From Patescibacteria group bacterium (lineage in GTDB: Bacteria > Patescibacteriota > Microgenomatia > UBA1406 > GWC2-37-13): a stretch of 64,000 bases of DNA. Below are positions 45,593 to 52,530 of the stretch, one piece after another. The position numbers and the translations under genes are program-made. The DNA lies in assembly GCA_023380935.1 (NCBI GenBank), contig JAMCST010000014.1:27660-91659 (forward strand), given 5' to 3'. The notes below the pieces were generated by a model, which was not told the DNA's origin, searched no databases, and saw only the letters and a list, made by a program, of their open reading frames with translations. Position 1 is the first letter of the stretch, and the number at the start of each line of letters is the position of its first letter.

Positions 45593-45937
45593 TTATTTCA
45601 GCGACTGGAAAATTTTCTTAAAAACACCCGGGTGTTCGACCGCGATCTGGGCGAGAATTTTGCGATCCAGTTCGATCTTTTCACCTTTTAATTTATGAAT
45701 GAAAGCTCCGTAGTTCATTCCCAGCGCGCGCACCGCTGCGTTGAGGCGGATAATCCACAGGGTACGAAAGTCGCGCTTGCGGTTTTTCCGGCCGACATAG
45801 GCATACTGACCGGCATGCAATAACGCCTCTTTAGCTTTTTTAATCTGTTTGTGCCGGGTCATCCGGTAACCTTTGGTCTTGGCCAAAACTCCTTTATGTT
45901 TGCGTCTGGTGGTGATGCCTCCCTTGATTCTTACCAT
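45593..45937 (-). CDS. rplT: 50S ribosomal protein L20
   Basis: A 114-residue early-assembly protein with RIKGGITTRRKHKGVLAKTKGYRM and RLNAAVRALGMNYGAFIHKLK. It sits after rpmI in the conserved infC-rpmI-rplT order. The roughly 70-nt gap before it contains a TATAAT box near 45980, so an internal promoter is possible. Confidence 0.97.
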   Translation of the reverse strand: MVRIKGGITTRRKHKGVLAKTKGYRMTRHKQIKKAKEALLHAGQYAYVGRKNRKRDFRTLWIIRLNAAVRALGMNYGAFIHKLKGEKIELDRKILAQIAVEHPGVFKKIFQSLK

Positions 45938-46008
45938 ATGTTAACATCTCTCATGGAATATTGATAAAAGCCTTATTATACTATAAAATCCTGCGACATG
46001 TATCGTTG

Positions 46009-46212
46009 TCAGCCTTTTCCCAGCATGCGCTTGATTTTGCGCCGCATCGTGCCGCTGACGGTTTTCATGCGCTTTAACCGCCGGATCTGGCTTTTGGATT
46101 TATGACCGCGCAGATGGCGCAGCCGCTGCGACCGGTGCAACACCTTGCCGGTTTTTGTCAACTTAAATCGTTTTAACGCGGCCTTGCGCGTTTTCTGTTT
46201 TGATTTAGCCAT
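46009..46212 (-). CDS. rpmI: 50S ribosomal protein L35
   Basis: A 67-residue protein with KTRKAALKRFKLTKTGKVLHR and a basic C terminus ending MRRKIKRMLGKG. TATAAT lies 5 nt before the ATG, with TTGACG 15 nt further upstream, a leaderless-like arrangement inside the thrS-infC-rpmI-rplT operon. The spacer 46225-46257 is a run of GAGTT/GACGG-like microrepeats. Confidence 0.95.
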   Translation of the reverse strand: MAKSKQKTRKAALKRFKLTKTGKVLHRSQRLRHLRGHKSKSQIRRLKRMKTVSGTMRRKIKRMLGKG

Positions 46213-46262
46213 AGGAAATTATATTTTAACTCGTAACCCGTCAACTCGCAACTCAATAACCG

Positions 46263-46796
46263 TTACTTCCTTTTCGCCACCACGGCCCGCAGTACCCTTC
46301 CCTCCATTTTCGGAGTCTTGGAAACGTTAACGTCTCCCAGTTTTTCGATAAAGCGCTTAATCAACTCAAAAGCCATCGGTTTTTTGGCCATCTCTCTTCC
46401 CTTAAGCATCAAGTTTAGGCGCAACTGATTGCCGGCCTCGATAAATTCCCTGCCTTTATTGATCATTCTTTCCAGGTCGGCCGGGCCGATAAACAGCGAC
46501 AGCTTTAGATCCTTGGTGGTGCTTTTTTTGATGCCTTTGCGCGCCTCTTTCTCTTTTTTTTCCTCTTGGTACAGGAATTTCTTGAAATTGATGATTTTGG
46601 CCACCGGCGGCTGGGCCTTCGGTGCGATTAACACTAGATCGAGTTCCTGGTCGCGCGCCAGGTTAAGCGCGGCATTCTTATCCATCACTCCCAACTGTTT
46701 GCCCTCGTGGTTGATTACTCGCAGCTGGTTGGCTTCGATGCGATAGTTCAACTGATAGTACCTGCGCGGTGTGCTCCGTCTATAGGTATTTCTCAA
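46263..46796 (-). CDS. infC: Translation initiation factor IF-3
   Basis: A 177-residue two-domain IF-3. The N-terminal domain has YQLNYRIEANQLRVINHEGKQLGVMDKNAALNLA and DLVLIAPKAQPPVAKIINF. The C-terminal domain has KELKLS-like DLKLSLFIGPADLERMI and LKGREMA. It overlaps the thrS end by 17 nt. Its start codon was not tested for the AUU-type autoregulation known in E. coli. Confidence 0.96.
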   Translation of the reverse strand: MRNTYRRSTPRRYYQLNYRIEANQLRVINHEGKQLGVMDKNAALNLARDQELDLVLIAPKAQPPVAKIINFKKFLYQEEKKEKEARKGIKKSTTKDLKLSLFIGPADLERMINKGREFIEAGNQLRLNLMLKGREMAKKPMAFELIKRFIEKLGDVNVSKTPKMEGRVLRAVVAKRK

Positions 46797-48558
46797 TTTG
46801 CTTTTGCAAAAGATTGATAAACTGGTAAAGACTGGTTTTTCCCATATCTTTACCCTCTCTGGTTCTGGCGGTGATAATCATTTTTTTTGGATCGTTGCTT
46901 TGCTGGTCCGTTTCCTGTTGCTCCCTGTTTCCAATTATAATCATATACGGGATCTTTTGCAAGGTAGCGGCGCGGATTTTTTTTCCGATTGTTTCATTCT
47001 CCTGGTTCAACTGCGACCGGATTCCCGCCAGTTTCAGGGCGTGATCGATTCGGGTCGCATATTGCCGTTGTTGGTCGCTGATCGGCAGCACCGCCACCTG
47101 AATCGGTGACAGCCAGAGCGGTAGCGCCCCGGCATAATGCTCAAGAAGAAAAGCCATGGTCCGCTCAAAACAGCCAAGCGAGGCGCGGTGGATTACCACC
47201 GGTTCCTCTTCCTGGCCGGAGGCGTTGGTAAAACGCATCTGGAAACGCTTCGGCATCACAAAGTCATACTGTACGGTAAAAGCAGTTTCTTCCTTACCGT
47301 TGACGTTTTTCATCTGCACGTCGATTTTCGGTCCGTAAAACGCCGCCTCGTTCTTCGCTTCGTAAAAATCCGCCTTGGTATCTTGAAGCACCCGGCGCAG
47401 CACCGATTCAGCCTCATCCCAGGCGCGGTCGTCTTTATAATACTTATGCTGATCGTGACGGTCGCCCAAAGACAACCGATAGCGGTAGTCCACTCCTTTT
47501 TTCAGACCGAGGGCGCGGTTGACAAAGTCGATCAACTCCAATACCTTAACGATCTCTTCCTTTACCTGGTCTTTGGTGCAAACGATGTGAGCGTCGGCGA
47601 GCATGAACATGCGCACCCGGATCAACCCGCTCAGTTCCCCGCTCTTCTCGTAGCGAAACTGAGGTGAAATCTCCGCGTAGCGGACCGGCAGTTCGCGATA
47701 ACTGTGAGGATGCGCCTTGTAAAGCATGAAATGGTGCGGACAGGTCATCGGCCGCAGAATCAGTTCTTCCTCGTCGATCTGCATTGTCGGATACATCGTT
47801 TCCTTGTAATACGGGTAATGGCCGGAGGTGCGGTAGAGATCGACCTTGGCCAGCGGCGGCGTGACGACGTGTTCGTAACCGCGCTTCAGTTCCTCGTCGA
47901 CGACAAAGCGTTCGAGCACGCGCCTAATCGTGGCGCCTTTGCCGGTGAGCATCGGTAGTCCCTTGCCCACCAAATCGGAAAAAACAAACAGATCCAGGTC
48001 CTTACCGATTTTGCGGTGGTCGCGTTTCTTGGCTTCTTCCAGTTGGGTAAGATAGCGATCAAGTTCGGCTTTGGTAGGAAATATCGTGCCGTAGATCCGC
48101 GTAAGCATCGGATTTTTCTCGCTACCCCGCCAGTAGGCGCCGGCAATCGAAAGCAGCTTGAAATGTATCAGTTGCTTGTCGGGATGATCGACGTGACCGC
48201 CCTCACACAGATCCCAGTAGTCGCCGGATTTGTAAAAGGTGATCGGCGTGTTCTTTTTGGCGACGGCGTCGATCAATTCATGTTTGTAGGGATTATCGGG
48301 ACACTGCTTCTTCGCCTCGGCCGCGGACAGGGTGTACTTTTTAAACTCGCGCCAACCCTTTGCCAGTTGACGCATTTTTTGCTCAATCTTTTCCAAATCG
48401 GCATCGGTGATCGGTCGGCTGAACTCAAAATCGAAATAAAAACCGTTATCGATCGCCGGCCCGATGGTCCTTTTCGTGTCGGGCCAGATCTCCATTACCG
48501 CCGCGGCTAACAAATGGGCGCAGGAATGACGTAAACGGTCAAGGTCAGAATGGTTCAT
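46780..48558 (-). CDS. thrS: Threonyl-tRNA synthetase lacking the TGS domain
   Basis: A 592-residue enzyme. It begins directly at the second additional (editing) domain, DLDRLRHSCAHLLAAAVMEIWPDTKRTIGPAIDNGFYFDF, so the N-terminal TGS domain of E. coli ThrS is absent. The SAD/editing site (HSCAH), catalytic motif 2 region (RPMTCPHHFMLYKAHPHSYRELPVRYAE) and the C-terminal anticodon-binding domain are present, as is a Zn-site Cys in MTCPHH. Expression is predicted to be controlled by attenuation at a Thr-rich leader peptide (48594-48726). A second promoter directly after the terminator may give basal expression. Confidence 0.96.
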   Translation of the reverse strand: MNHSDLDRLRHSCAHLLAAAVMEIWPDTKRTIGPAIDNGFYFDFEFSRPITDADLEKIEQKMRQLAKGWREFKKYTLSAAEAKKQCPDNPYKHELIDAVAKKNTPITFYKSGDYWDLCEGGHVDHPDKQLIHFKLLSIAGAYWRGSEKNPMLTRIYGTIFPTKAELDRYLTQLEEAKKRDHRKIGKDLDLFVFSDLVGKGLPMLTGKGATIRRVLERFVVDEELKRGYEHVVTPPLAKVDLYRTSGHYPYYKETMYPTMQIDEEELILRPMTCPHHFMLYKAHPHSYRELPVRYAEISPQFRYEKSGELSGLIRVRMFMLADAHIVCTKDQVKEEIVKVLELIDFVNRALGLKKGVDYRYRLSLGDRHDQHKYYKDDRAWDEAESVLRRVLQDTKADFYEAKNEAAFYGPKIDVQMKNVNGKEETAFTVQYDFVMPKRFQMRFTNASGQEEEPVVIHRASLGCFERTMAFLLEHYAGALPLWLSPIQVAVLPISDQQRQYATRIDHALKLAGIRSQLNQENETIGKKIRAATLQKIPYMIIIGNREQQETDQQSNDPKKMIITARTREGKDMGKTSLYQFINLLQKQIEKYL

Positions 48559-48566
48559 AAAAATAG

Positions 48567-48595
48567 ATTATACACTGATAATGCGCTGGTTACAA
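48567..48595 (-). promoter_or_regulatory. Possible leaderless promoter of thrS downstream of the attenuator
   Basis: TTGTAA (48590-48595) overlapping the terminator T-tract, 17 nt, then consensus TATAAT (48567-48572), 8 nt before the thrS ATG. It would bypass the attenuator. Confidence 0.5.
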
Positions 48596-48616
48596 AAAAA
48601 CCCTCCTGTTGGAGGG
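48594..48616 (-). terminator. thrS attenuator terminator
   Basis: On the minus strand CCCTCC-AACA-GGAGGG is followed by seven T. It lies 36 nt upstream of thrS and 30 nt after the leader peptide stop. The 5' arm can instead pair with GGAGGG at 48637-48642. Confidence 0.85.
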
Positions 48617-48636
48617 CAAACGAACCACATCACTCA

Positions 48637-48666
48637 CCCTCCGTGTCAGGAGATGGTAGTGGTGGT
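48637..48666 (-). promoter_or_regulatory. Antiterminator segments of the thrS attenuator
   Basis: The Thr codons and following bases (48649-48666) can pair almost fully with 48624-48642 (blocks ACCAC/GTGGT, CACT/AGTG, ACC/GGT, CTCC/GGAG). The GGAGGG part (48637-48642) can alternatively pair with CCCTCC of the terminator. These are the 1:2 and 2:3 structures of a classical attenuator. Confidence 0.7.
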
Positions 48667-48690
48667 TAGTTGAACCAGTTGGCATTTCAT
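48646..48690 (-). CDS. thrS leader peptide with four consecutive Thr codons
   Basis: A 14-residue open frame, MKCQLVQLTTTTIS, on the minus strand. Four Thr codons in a row (ACC ACC ACT ACC at 48655-48666) precede thrS. The ATG lies 7 nt after a TAGAAT box, so the leader mRNA itself is predicted to be leaderless. Ribosomes starved of Thr-tRNA would stall on the Thr codons, free the GGAGGG segment and prevent the terminator from forming. The regulatory meaning is inferred from the arrangement, which is the same logic as the E. coli thr and pheST attenuators. Confidence 0.8.
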   Translation of the reverse strand: MKCQLVQLTTTTIS

Positions 48691-48697
48691 CGTCTTT

Positions 48698-48726
48698 ATT
48701 CTATGATGATAAAACCGATTTGTCAA
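48698..48726 (-). promoter_or_regulatory. Promoter of the thrS leader
   Basis: Perfect TTGACA (48721-48726), 17-nt spacer, TAGAAT (48698-48703). The -10 box ends 7 nt before the leader peptide ATG. Confidence 0.75.
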
Positions 48727-48811
48727 TTCGGTATCAGTCGTTGGATCGTGTGAACTTTATTCTGGTGGAAGACACAATCCTGCGTCTTCCTACCAGGCGG
48801 TGAATACCGCC

Positions 48812-48888
48812 TGGTGGACGATAGAGGACTTGAACCTCTGACCTTCACAATGTCAATGTGACGCTCTAGCCAACTGAGCTAATCGTCC
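48812..48888 (-). tRNA. tRNA-Val (GAC)
   Basis: On the minus strand acceptor GGACGAT/ATCGTCC, anticodon stem CACA/TGTG with loop TTGACAT, T loop TTCAAGT, discriminator A and an encoded CCA. It lies upstream of the thrS leader on the same strand. Confidence 0.93.
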
Positions 48889-48953
48889 AGTCAAGGTCGG
48901 CCGGGTCTAGCCATAAGCAACCAAAATCAGGTTTCATTATATCACAGAAAATC

Positions 48954-48971
48954 GCCTGGCAGTAGCCAGGC
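48954..48971. terminator. Hairpin between divergent tRNA genes
   Basis: A perfect 7-bp inverted repeat GCCTGGC-AGTA-GCCAGGC is flanked by AGAAAATC on the left and TTTCTGATAT on the right. It is weakly terminator-like in both directions and sits just upstream of the TATAAT (48979-48984) of tRNA-Asp. Confidence 0.4.
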
Positions 48972-49000
48972 TTTCTGATATAATTTAGATAGAAAATAGA

Positions 49001-49074
49001 GGGGTCATAGCTCAATTGGTTAGAGCGCTTCCCTGTCACGGAAGAGGTTGAGGGTTCGAGTCCCTTTGGCCTCG
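49001..49074 (+). tRNA. tRNA-Asp (GUC)
   Basis: Acceptor GGGGTCA/TGGCCTC, anticodon stem CTTCC/GGAAG with loop CTGTCAC, T loop TTCGAGT, and discriminator G, which is the Asp identity base. CCA is not encoded. TATAAT at 48979-48984 is a likely promoter element. Confidence 0.95.
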
Positions 49075-49085
49075 CTTACTGCATG

Positions 49086-50354
49086 TCAGACCAGTTTACC
49101 GGTTAGTTGACCGTGTCTAATTTCGGTGACAATCACGTGTTTGATCTCCCCGGCGTAATCTTTTGTGGTCGGTATCCAAACCGGCACCTGATTTTCCAGC
49201 AAAGCCGGCTGGCCTCCTTGCCGGGGATGGTTGATAAACAAAGCCGTACTTCTCCAGCCGCGTAGTCCCCCAATAAACCGGGCATATTTTTCTTCACCGA
49301 GTTTAATCAGGGCGCGTGATCGTTTCAGCTTGGTCGCCGAGCTTAACTCGGGCAGCCGTTTGGCCATAAAATCGGCGGCGGTATGGCGACGTCGGGAGAA
49401 ACGGAAAACGTGAAGTTTGTAGATCGGGGCGCGTTGCAAAAACGCGCATGTCTCCTTAAAATCGCGTTCGGTTTCGTCAAGAAAACCGGTGATAATATCG
49501 GTAGCAATCAAGGCGCGCGGATTGGCTCGGCGGATCTGTATTAATTTCTCCTCGATTTCCTCCCGATTGTAGTCGCGTCTCATCAGCCGGAGGATGCGGT
49601 TGGCGCCCGACTGAAGCGGGACATGAAAGAAGTCGACAAAACGCGACGAGTCCGCTATGGTGCGATAATAGCGCAGAAACGTTTCGGACAGGCTCCAGGG
49701 ATGAATCGAGCCGAATGAGAGCCGCGCGATCTTGGTAGAGTGGACCGCCTTGATTAAACGCACCAGATTGACATCTCCGTATACCTCCGTGTTGATTGCG
49801 GTGAGGATGACTTCCTTGATGTTTTTGTCGAGGCGGTCGATTGTTCCGACGATTTGCGCGATCGGCCGCGTGGCCGGTTCGGTTCGCAGATAAGGCACGA
49901 TGCAGTAGCTGCAGAAACGGCGGCAGCCGTCCTGAATCTTGATCAGATAACGGCCCGATTCCAGATATTTGTTTCCTTGATTTTTATCTATCTTATAGTT
50001 TCCTGAAGGAGAACTGAAGCGCGTCTGAATCATGACCGGCAGACGCGCCTTGTCGCGGTTGGTGACGACTAGGTCGACGGGAAGATCGGCGAACAACCGG
50101 TGTTTTTTCCAATAGGTGGCGCTGCAGCCGGTAAGGACGATCTTCAGGCCGGGGAAACGCCGCCTCAACTGGTAGACCAGCTGGCGCGTTTCCCGTTCTG
50201 CCTTGCCGGTTACGGCGCAGGTGTTGATGATAAACAACTCCGGCCGGTCGGGGTCATACCGGAATCCGAGGCCGATCAGAGCCTGATCAAGCTCGATTTT
50301 TTCGGCCATATTGACGCGGCAGCCGAAGCTAAAACTGGCGAACCGTTTGATCAT
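49086..50354 (-). CDS. mtaB: tRNA methylthiotransferase, MtaB-like radical SAM enzyme
   Basis: A 422-residue MiaB-family enzyme. The N-terminal domain has three Cys in SFGCRVNMAE, NTCAVTGKAE and LTGCSAT, which bind the auxiliary cluster. The radical SAM site is CRRFCSYC (about residue 144). The C-terminal TRAM domain (about residues 360-422) is present. GCRVN plus NTCAVT favours MtaB (ms2t6A at A37 of ANN-decoding tRNAs) over MiaB. It is divergent from the lysozyme-like gene, and the roughly 95-nt gap holds a strong plus-strand promoter. Confidence 0.9.
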   Translation of the reverse strand: MIKRFASFSFGCRVNMAEKIELDQALIGLGFRYDPDRPELFIINTCAVTGKAERETRQLVYQLRRRFPGLKIVLTGCSATYWKKHRLFADLPVDLVVTNRDKARLPVMIQTRFSSPSGNYKIDKNQGNKYLESGRYLIKIQDGCRRFCSYCIVPYLRTEPATRPIAQIVGTIDRLDKNIKEVILTAINTEVYGDVNLVRLIKAVHSTKIARLSFGSIHPWSLSETFLRYYRTIADSSRFVDFFHVPLQSGANRILRLMRRDYNREEIEEKLIQIRRANPRALIATDIITGFLDETERDFKETCAFLQRAPIYKLHVFRFSRRRHTAADFMAKRLPELSSATKLKRSRALIKLGEEKYARFIGGLRGWRSTALFINHPRQGGQPALLENQVPVWIPTTKDYAGEIKHVIVTEIRHGQLTGKLV

Positions 50355-50363
50355 AAAATAGAC

Positions 50364-50392
50364 TTGACAGACTTATAATAGTCTGCTATAAT
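50364..50392 (+). promoter_or_regulatory. Near-consensus promoter upstream of a lysozyme-like gene
   Basis: TTGACA (50364-50369), 17 nt, TATAAT (50387-50392), both perfect consensus. The expected start near 50399 coincides with the beginning of the terminator-like hairpin. Confidence 0.8.
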
Positions 50393-50400
50393 GCTATCAG

Positions 50401-50448
50401 ATCCTAAGGTTTTTCAACGGTAGTTCGAAAAGCTTTAGGATTTTTTTT
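50401..50448 (+). terminator. 15-bp hairpin with U8 tract between promoter and start codon
   Basis: Arms 50401-50415 and 50427-50441 pair along 15 bp (two G-U) around an 11-nt loop, and T50441-50448 follows. The ATG comes 2 nt later. It is a complete intrinsic terminator placed at the 5' end of the transcript, either a leader attenuator or the end of a roughly 50-nt small RNA. Confidence 0.75.
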
Positions 50449-50450
50449 AT

Positions 50451-51014
50451 ATGGGAAAAACGATTAAGATGGCTATGCTAATCGTGGTTCTCCTGCTGCT
50501 CGGCAGGCCGGCCTACGCAGATTTTGAGGCGGGTCATTCTGCCGCCTTCAATTATAGCGCAAAAAACAGCCGGAACCGCACCATTCCGGCGGACATTGCC
50601 CTGCAGAAAAAGGCGGTTAAAACCGTGCTGGAAAAGTACCACTCTCCTTTAGTTGGCGAGGTGGATAGCTTTATCAACGCATGTATCAAATACGACCTTG
50701 ATTGTTCCCTGCTTCCGTCAATTGCCGGCACCGAGTCCACCTTTGGTCAGGCGATCTATCCCAACAGCTTCAACCCGTTTGGCTGGGGACGTGGCCTGAC
50801 CATGTTTCGTTCCTGGTCCGAGGCGATTGACGCGGTGGGCAAAGGTCTGCGCGAAGACTACATTGATCAGGGAGCGGAAACGGTGGAACAAATCGGTGCC
50901 ATCTACTGTGAAGGCAACACCTGGTCGGGGAAAACCCGTTACTTTATGAGACAGATCCAGGCTGAAGTGGAGAAAAACAAATTGCTTTTGGAGAAAAATT
51001 CGGTATCATTATAA
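50451..51014 (+). CDS. Secreted lysozyme-like/glucosaminidase-like protein
   Basis: A 187-residue exported protein. The signal peptide is about residues 1-24 (KMAMLIVVLLLLGRPAYA). The catalytic-type segment is LLPSIAGTESTFGQAIYPNSFNPFGWGRG (about residues 86-114), with Glu in a GTESTFG context and the NPFGWG turn seen in lysozyme-fold hydrolases. SWSEAIDAVGKGLREDYI follows. It probably cuts peptidoglycan. A similar gene occurs at 52531-53127. No SD is possible because the U-tract of a hairpin abuts the ATG. Confidence 0.82.
   Translation: MGKTIKMAMLIVVLLLLGRPAYADFEAGHSAAFNYSAKNSRNRTIPADIALQKKAVKTVLEKYHSPLVGEVDSFINACIKYDLDCSLLPSIAGTESTFGQAIYPNSFNPFGWGRGLTMFRSWSEAIDAVGKGLREDYIDQGAETVEQIGAIYCEGNTWSGKTRYFMRQIQAEVEKNKLLLEKNSVSL
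50982..51009 (+). promoter_or_regulatory. Leaderless-type promoter of the trigger-factor-like gene
   Basis: TTGCTT (50982-50987), 16 nt, TATCAT (51004-51009), 6 nt to the ATG. It lies inside the end of the preceding gene. Confidence 0.5.
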
Positions 51015-51015
51015 C

Positions 51016-51885
51016 ATGGTCAGCCACCAACTCAAGTCCCTGCCTAAAAAAACCTTCCAGATCAGCGTCACCATCCCCTGGCTCGAGATTGATCAAGAGT
51101 ATAAGAAAACCTTTGATAAACTACGCCAGACGCTCAGTGTCGAAGGGTTTAGGGCAGGCAAGGTGCCGCGGGCGATTGCCGAAAAACACATCGCCAAGGA
51201 CAAAGTGTATCAGAACGCGCTCCAGTCGCTTATCTCCCGCCTTTATGAGGAAATTGTCAAGAAGGAGGGATTGAAACCGATTGCTTCTCCCAAGATTGAT
51301 CTGGTGAAAGCCAAGGAAAACGAGGATTGGCAGATTAATATTACGCTGGCGGAAAAACCAGAAATCAAACTGGGCGATTATAAAAAACAGATCGAAACGG
51401 CCCACCATCAGGGAAAGAAAACCGATATTTGGGTGCCGGGAAAAGACAAGCAGGCGACTAAGCCCGATTCCGAGGCCGACAAGCAACTGCGTCTCAACCA
51501 GACGCTGGAAGCCCTGTTAAAAGCGGTGTCCTGCCAGGTGTCTGACCTGATCCTTCAGGAGGAAGTCAGCCGCCGGCTGGCACAGACCGTAGACGATATT
51601 CAAAAGATCGGATTGACCACCGAAACCTATCTCAAGTCCAAAAACCTGACCCTTGACCAGTTGAAGCAGCGCCTGGGCCGCGAAGTGGAAGACGGCTACC
51701 GGCTGGAATTTATTCTCGCGGAGATCGCCGATCAGGAGGCAATCAAAGTTGAGGCTAAGGAGATAGAGCAGCTACTGACGAACATCAAAGACGTAAAAGA
51801 ACGGGAACAGGCACGAGCCAATGCCTATTTTTACGCAGCCATACTGCGTAAGCAAAAAGTGCTTGACTACCTGAATAGCCTGTAG
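51016..51885 (+). CDS. tig: Trigger factor-like chaperone lacking the PPIase domain
   Basis: A 289-residue ribosome-associated chaperone. The N-terminal ribosome-binding domain (about residues 1-120) has TIPWLEIDQEYKKTFDKLRQTLSVEGFRAGKVPRAIAEK, including the FRxGKxP loop for L23 docking. The FKBP-type PPIase domain (about 100 residues in E. coli) is replaced by a short charged linker (about residues 125-155). The helical C-terminal arms (about 160-289) follow. It starts 1 nt after the lysozyme-like gene's stop codon. Confidence 0.9.
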   Translation: MVSHQLKSLPKKTFQISVTIPWLEIDQEYKKTFDKLRQTLSVEGFRAGKVPRAIAEKHIAKDKVYQNALQSLISRLYEEIVKKEGLKPIASPKIDLVKAKENEDWQINITLAEKPEIKLGDYKKQIETAHHQGKKTDIWVPGKDKQATKPDSEADKQLRLNQTLEALLKAVSCQVSDLILQEEVSRRLAQTVDDIQKIGLTTETYLKSKNLTLDQLKQRLGREVEDGYRLEFILAEIADQEAIKVEAKEIEQLLTNIKDVKEREQARANAYFYAAILRKQKVLDYLNSL

Positions 51886-51891
51886 TATAAT
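51863..51891 (+). promoter_or_regulatory. Leaderless-type promoter of the DUF5660-like gene
   Basis: TTGACT (51863-51868), 17 nt, TATAAT (51886-51891), then 6 nt to the ATG. The -35 box and spacer are embedded in the last codons of tig. Confidence 0.75.
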
Positions 51892-51897
51892 GCGGTC

Positions 51898-52521
51898 ATG
51901 CAGACCAAAACCGGCATGAAGACCAATGCGCAGCAATCAAAAAAGAACCCGGTAGAAACGCTCAAGGACTTCGGCGGCAGCGTCGCCAAAAATACCGCCA
52001 CCGCCTTCAAAGACCTGGGGATGGGTATATTTGACCAGATGCTGGGTAATTACGAGGACGACACCGACAGAGATTTGCAACTGGAGGAAGAATCGGCGCA
52101 CCGCAACGAAAAAAAACCCCATCTGCCTCAACGCAAAGAATTTACCCTGTTCAACTATCAGGAGTACTACGAGAGCCGGGTGGTGAAACGCAAGATCAAG
52201 GAGTTGACCGAACTGATCCATAAGGAAATCGCATTGCTCAAAAAAGCTGACCGGTCGTTGCTCAACGATGTCAGAGACATTGAAAACCTGGCGATCAATT
52301 CCCTCCCGGAAAACCCCGGAATCTACCATGTGCGTTTTCTGGAGATCGTCCTTAGTATTTTGCAAAATCTGCGGGCCAAAGTGGGCGAGTCGCGTACCTG
52401 GCTCAAGGCCTTGGTTTCCAAAAAGAAAAAACGCGGTTCGTTGTTTGCCGCCATCTCCAAGAAAAAAGGTACCCAGTATTCCATGTCACAGGAACTGTCG
52501 ACCGCGCGCTCCATTCAATAA
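51898..52521 (+). CDS. Conserved CPR-type hypothetical protein (possibly DUF5660)
   Basis: A 207-residue soluble protein, highly charged, with predicted helices (VVKRKIKELTELIHKEIALLKKADRSLL, about residues 95-122). The central GIYHVRFLEIVLSILQNLRAKVGESRTWLKA (about residues 141-171) and the basic tail resemble a family of unknown function I associate with Microgenomatia (DUF5660), recalled from memory and not checked. No enzyme motif is visible. It has its own consensus promoter embedded in tig, which suggests steady expression. Confidence 0.75.
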   Translation: MQTKTGMKTNAQQSKKNPVETLKDFGGSVAKNTATAFKDLGMGIFDQMLGNYEDDTDRDLQLEEESAHRNEKKPHLPQRKEFTLFNYQEYYESRVVKRKIKELTELIHKEIALLKKADRSLLNDVRDIENLAINSLPENPGIYHVRFLEIVLSILQNLRAKVGESRTWLKALVSKKKKRGSLFAAISKKKGTQYSMSQELSTARSIQ

Positions 52522-52530
52522 ACCTTTCCT

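Noticed and set aside
48617..48811. T-box riboswitch upstream of thrS
   Set aside because: No T-box bulge sequence or specifier-loop architecture was seen; the Thr-rich leader peptide and alternative hairpins explain the region better.
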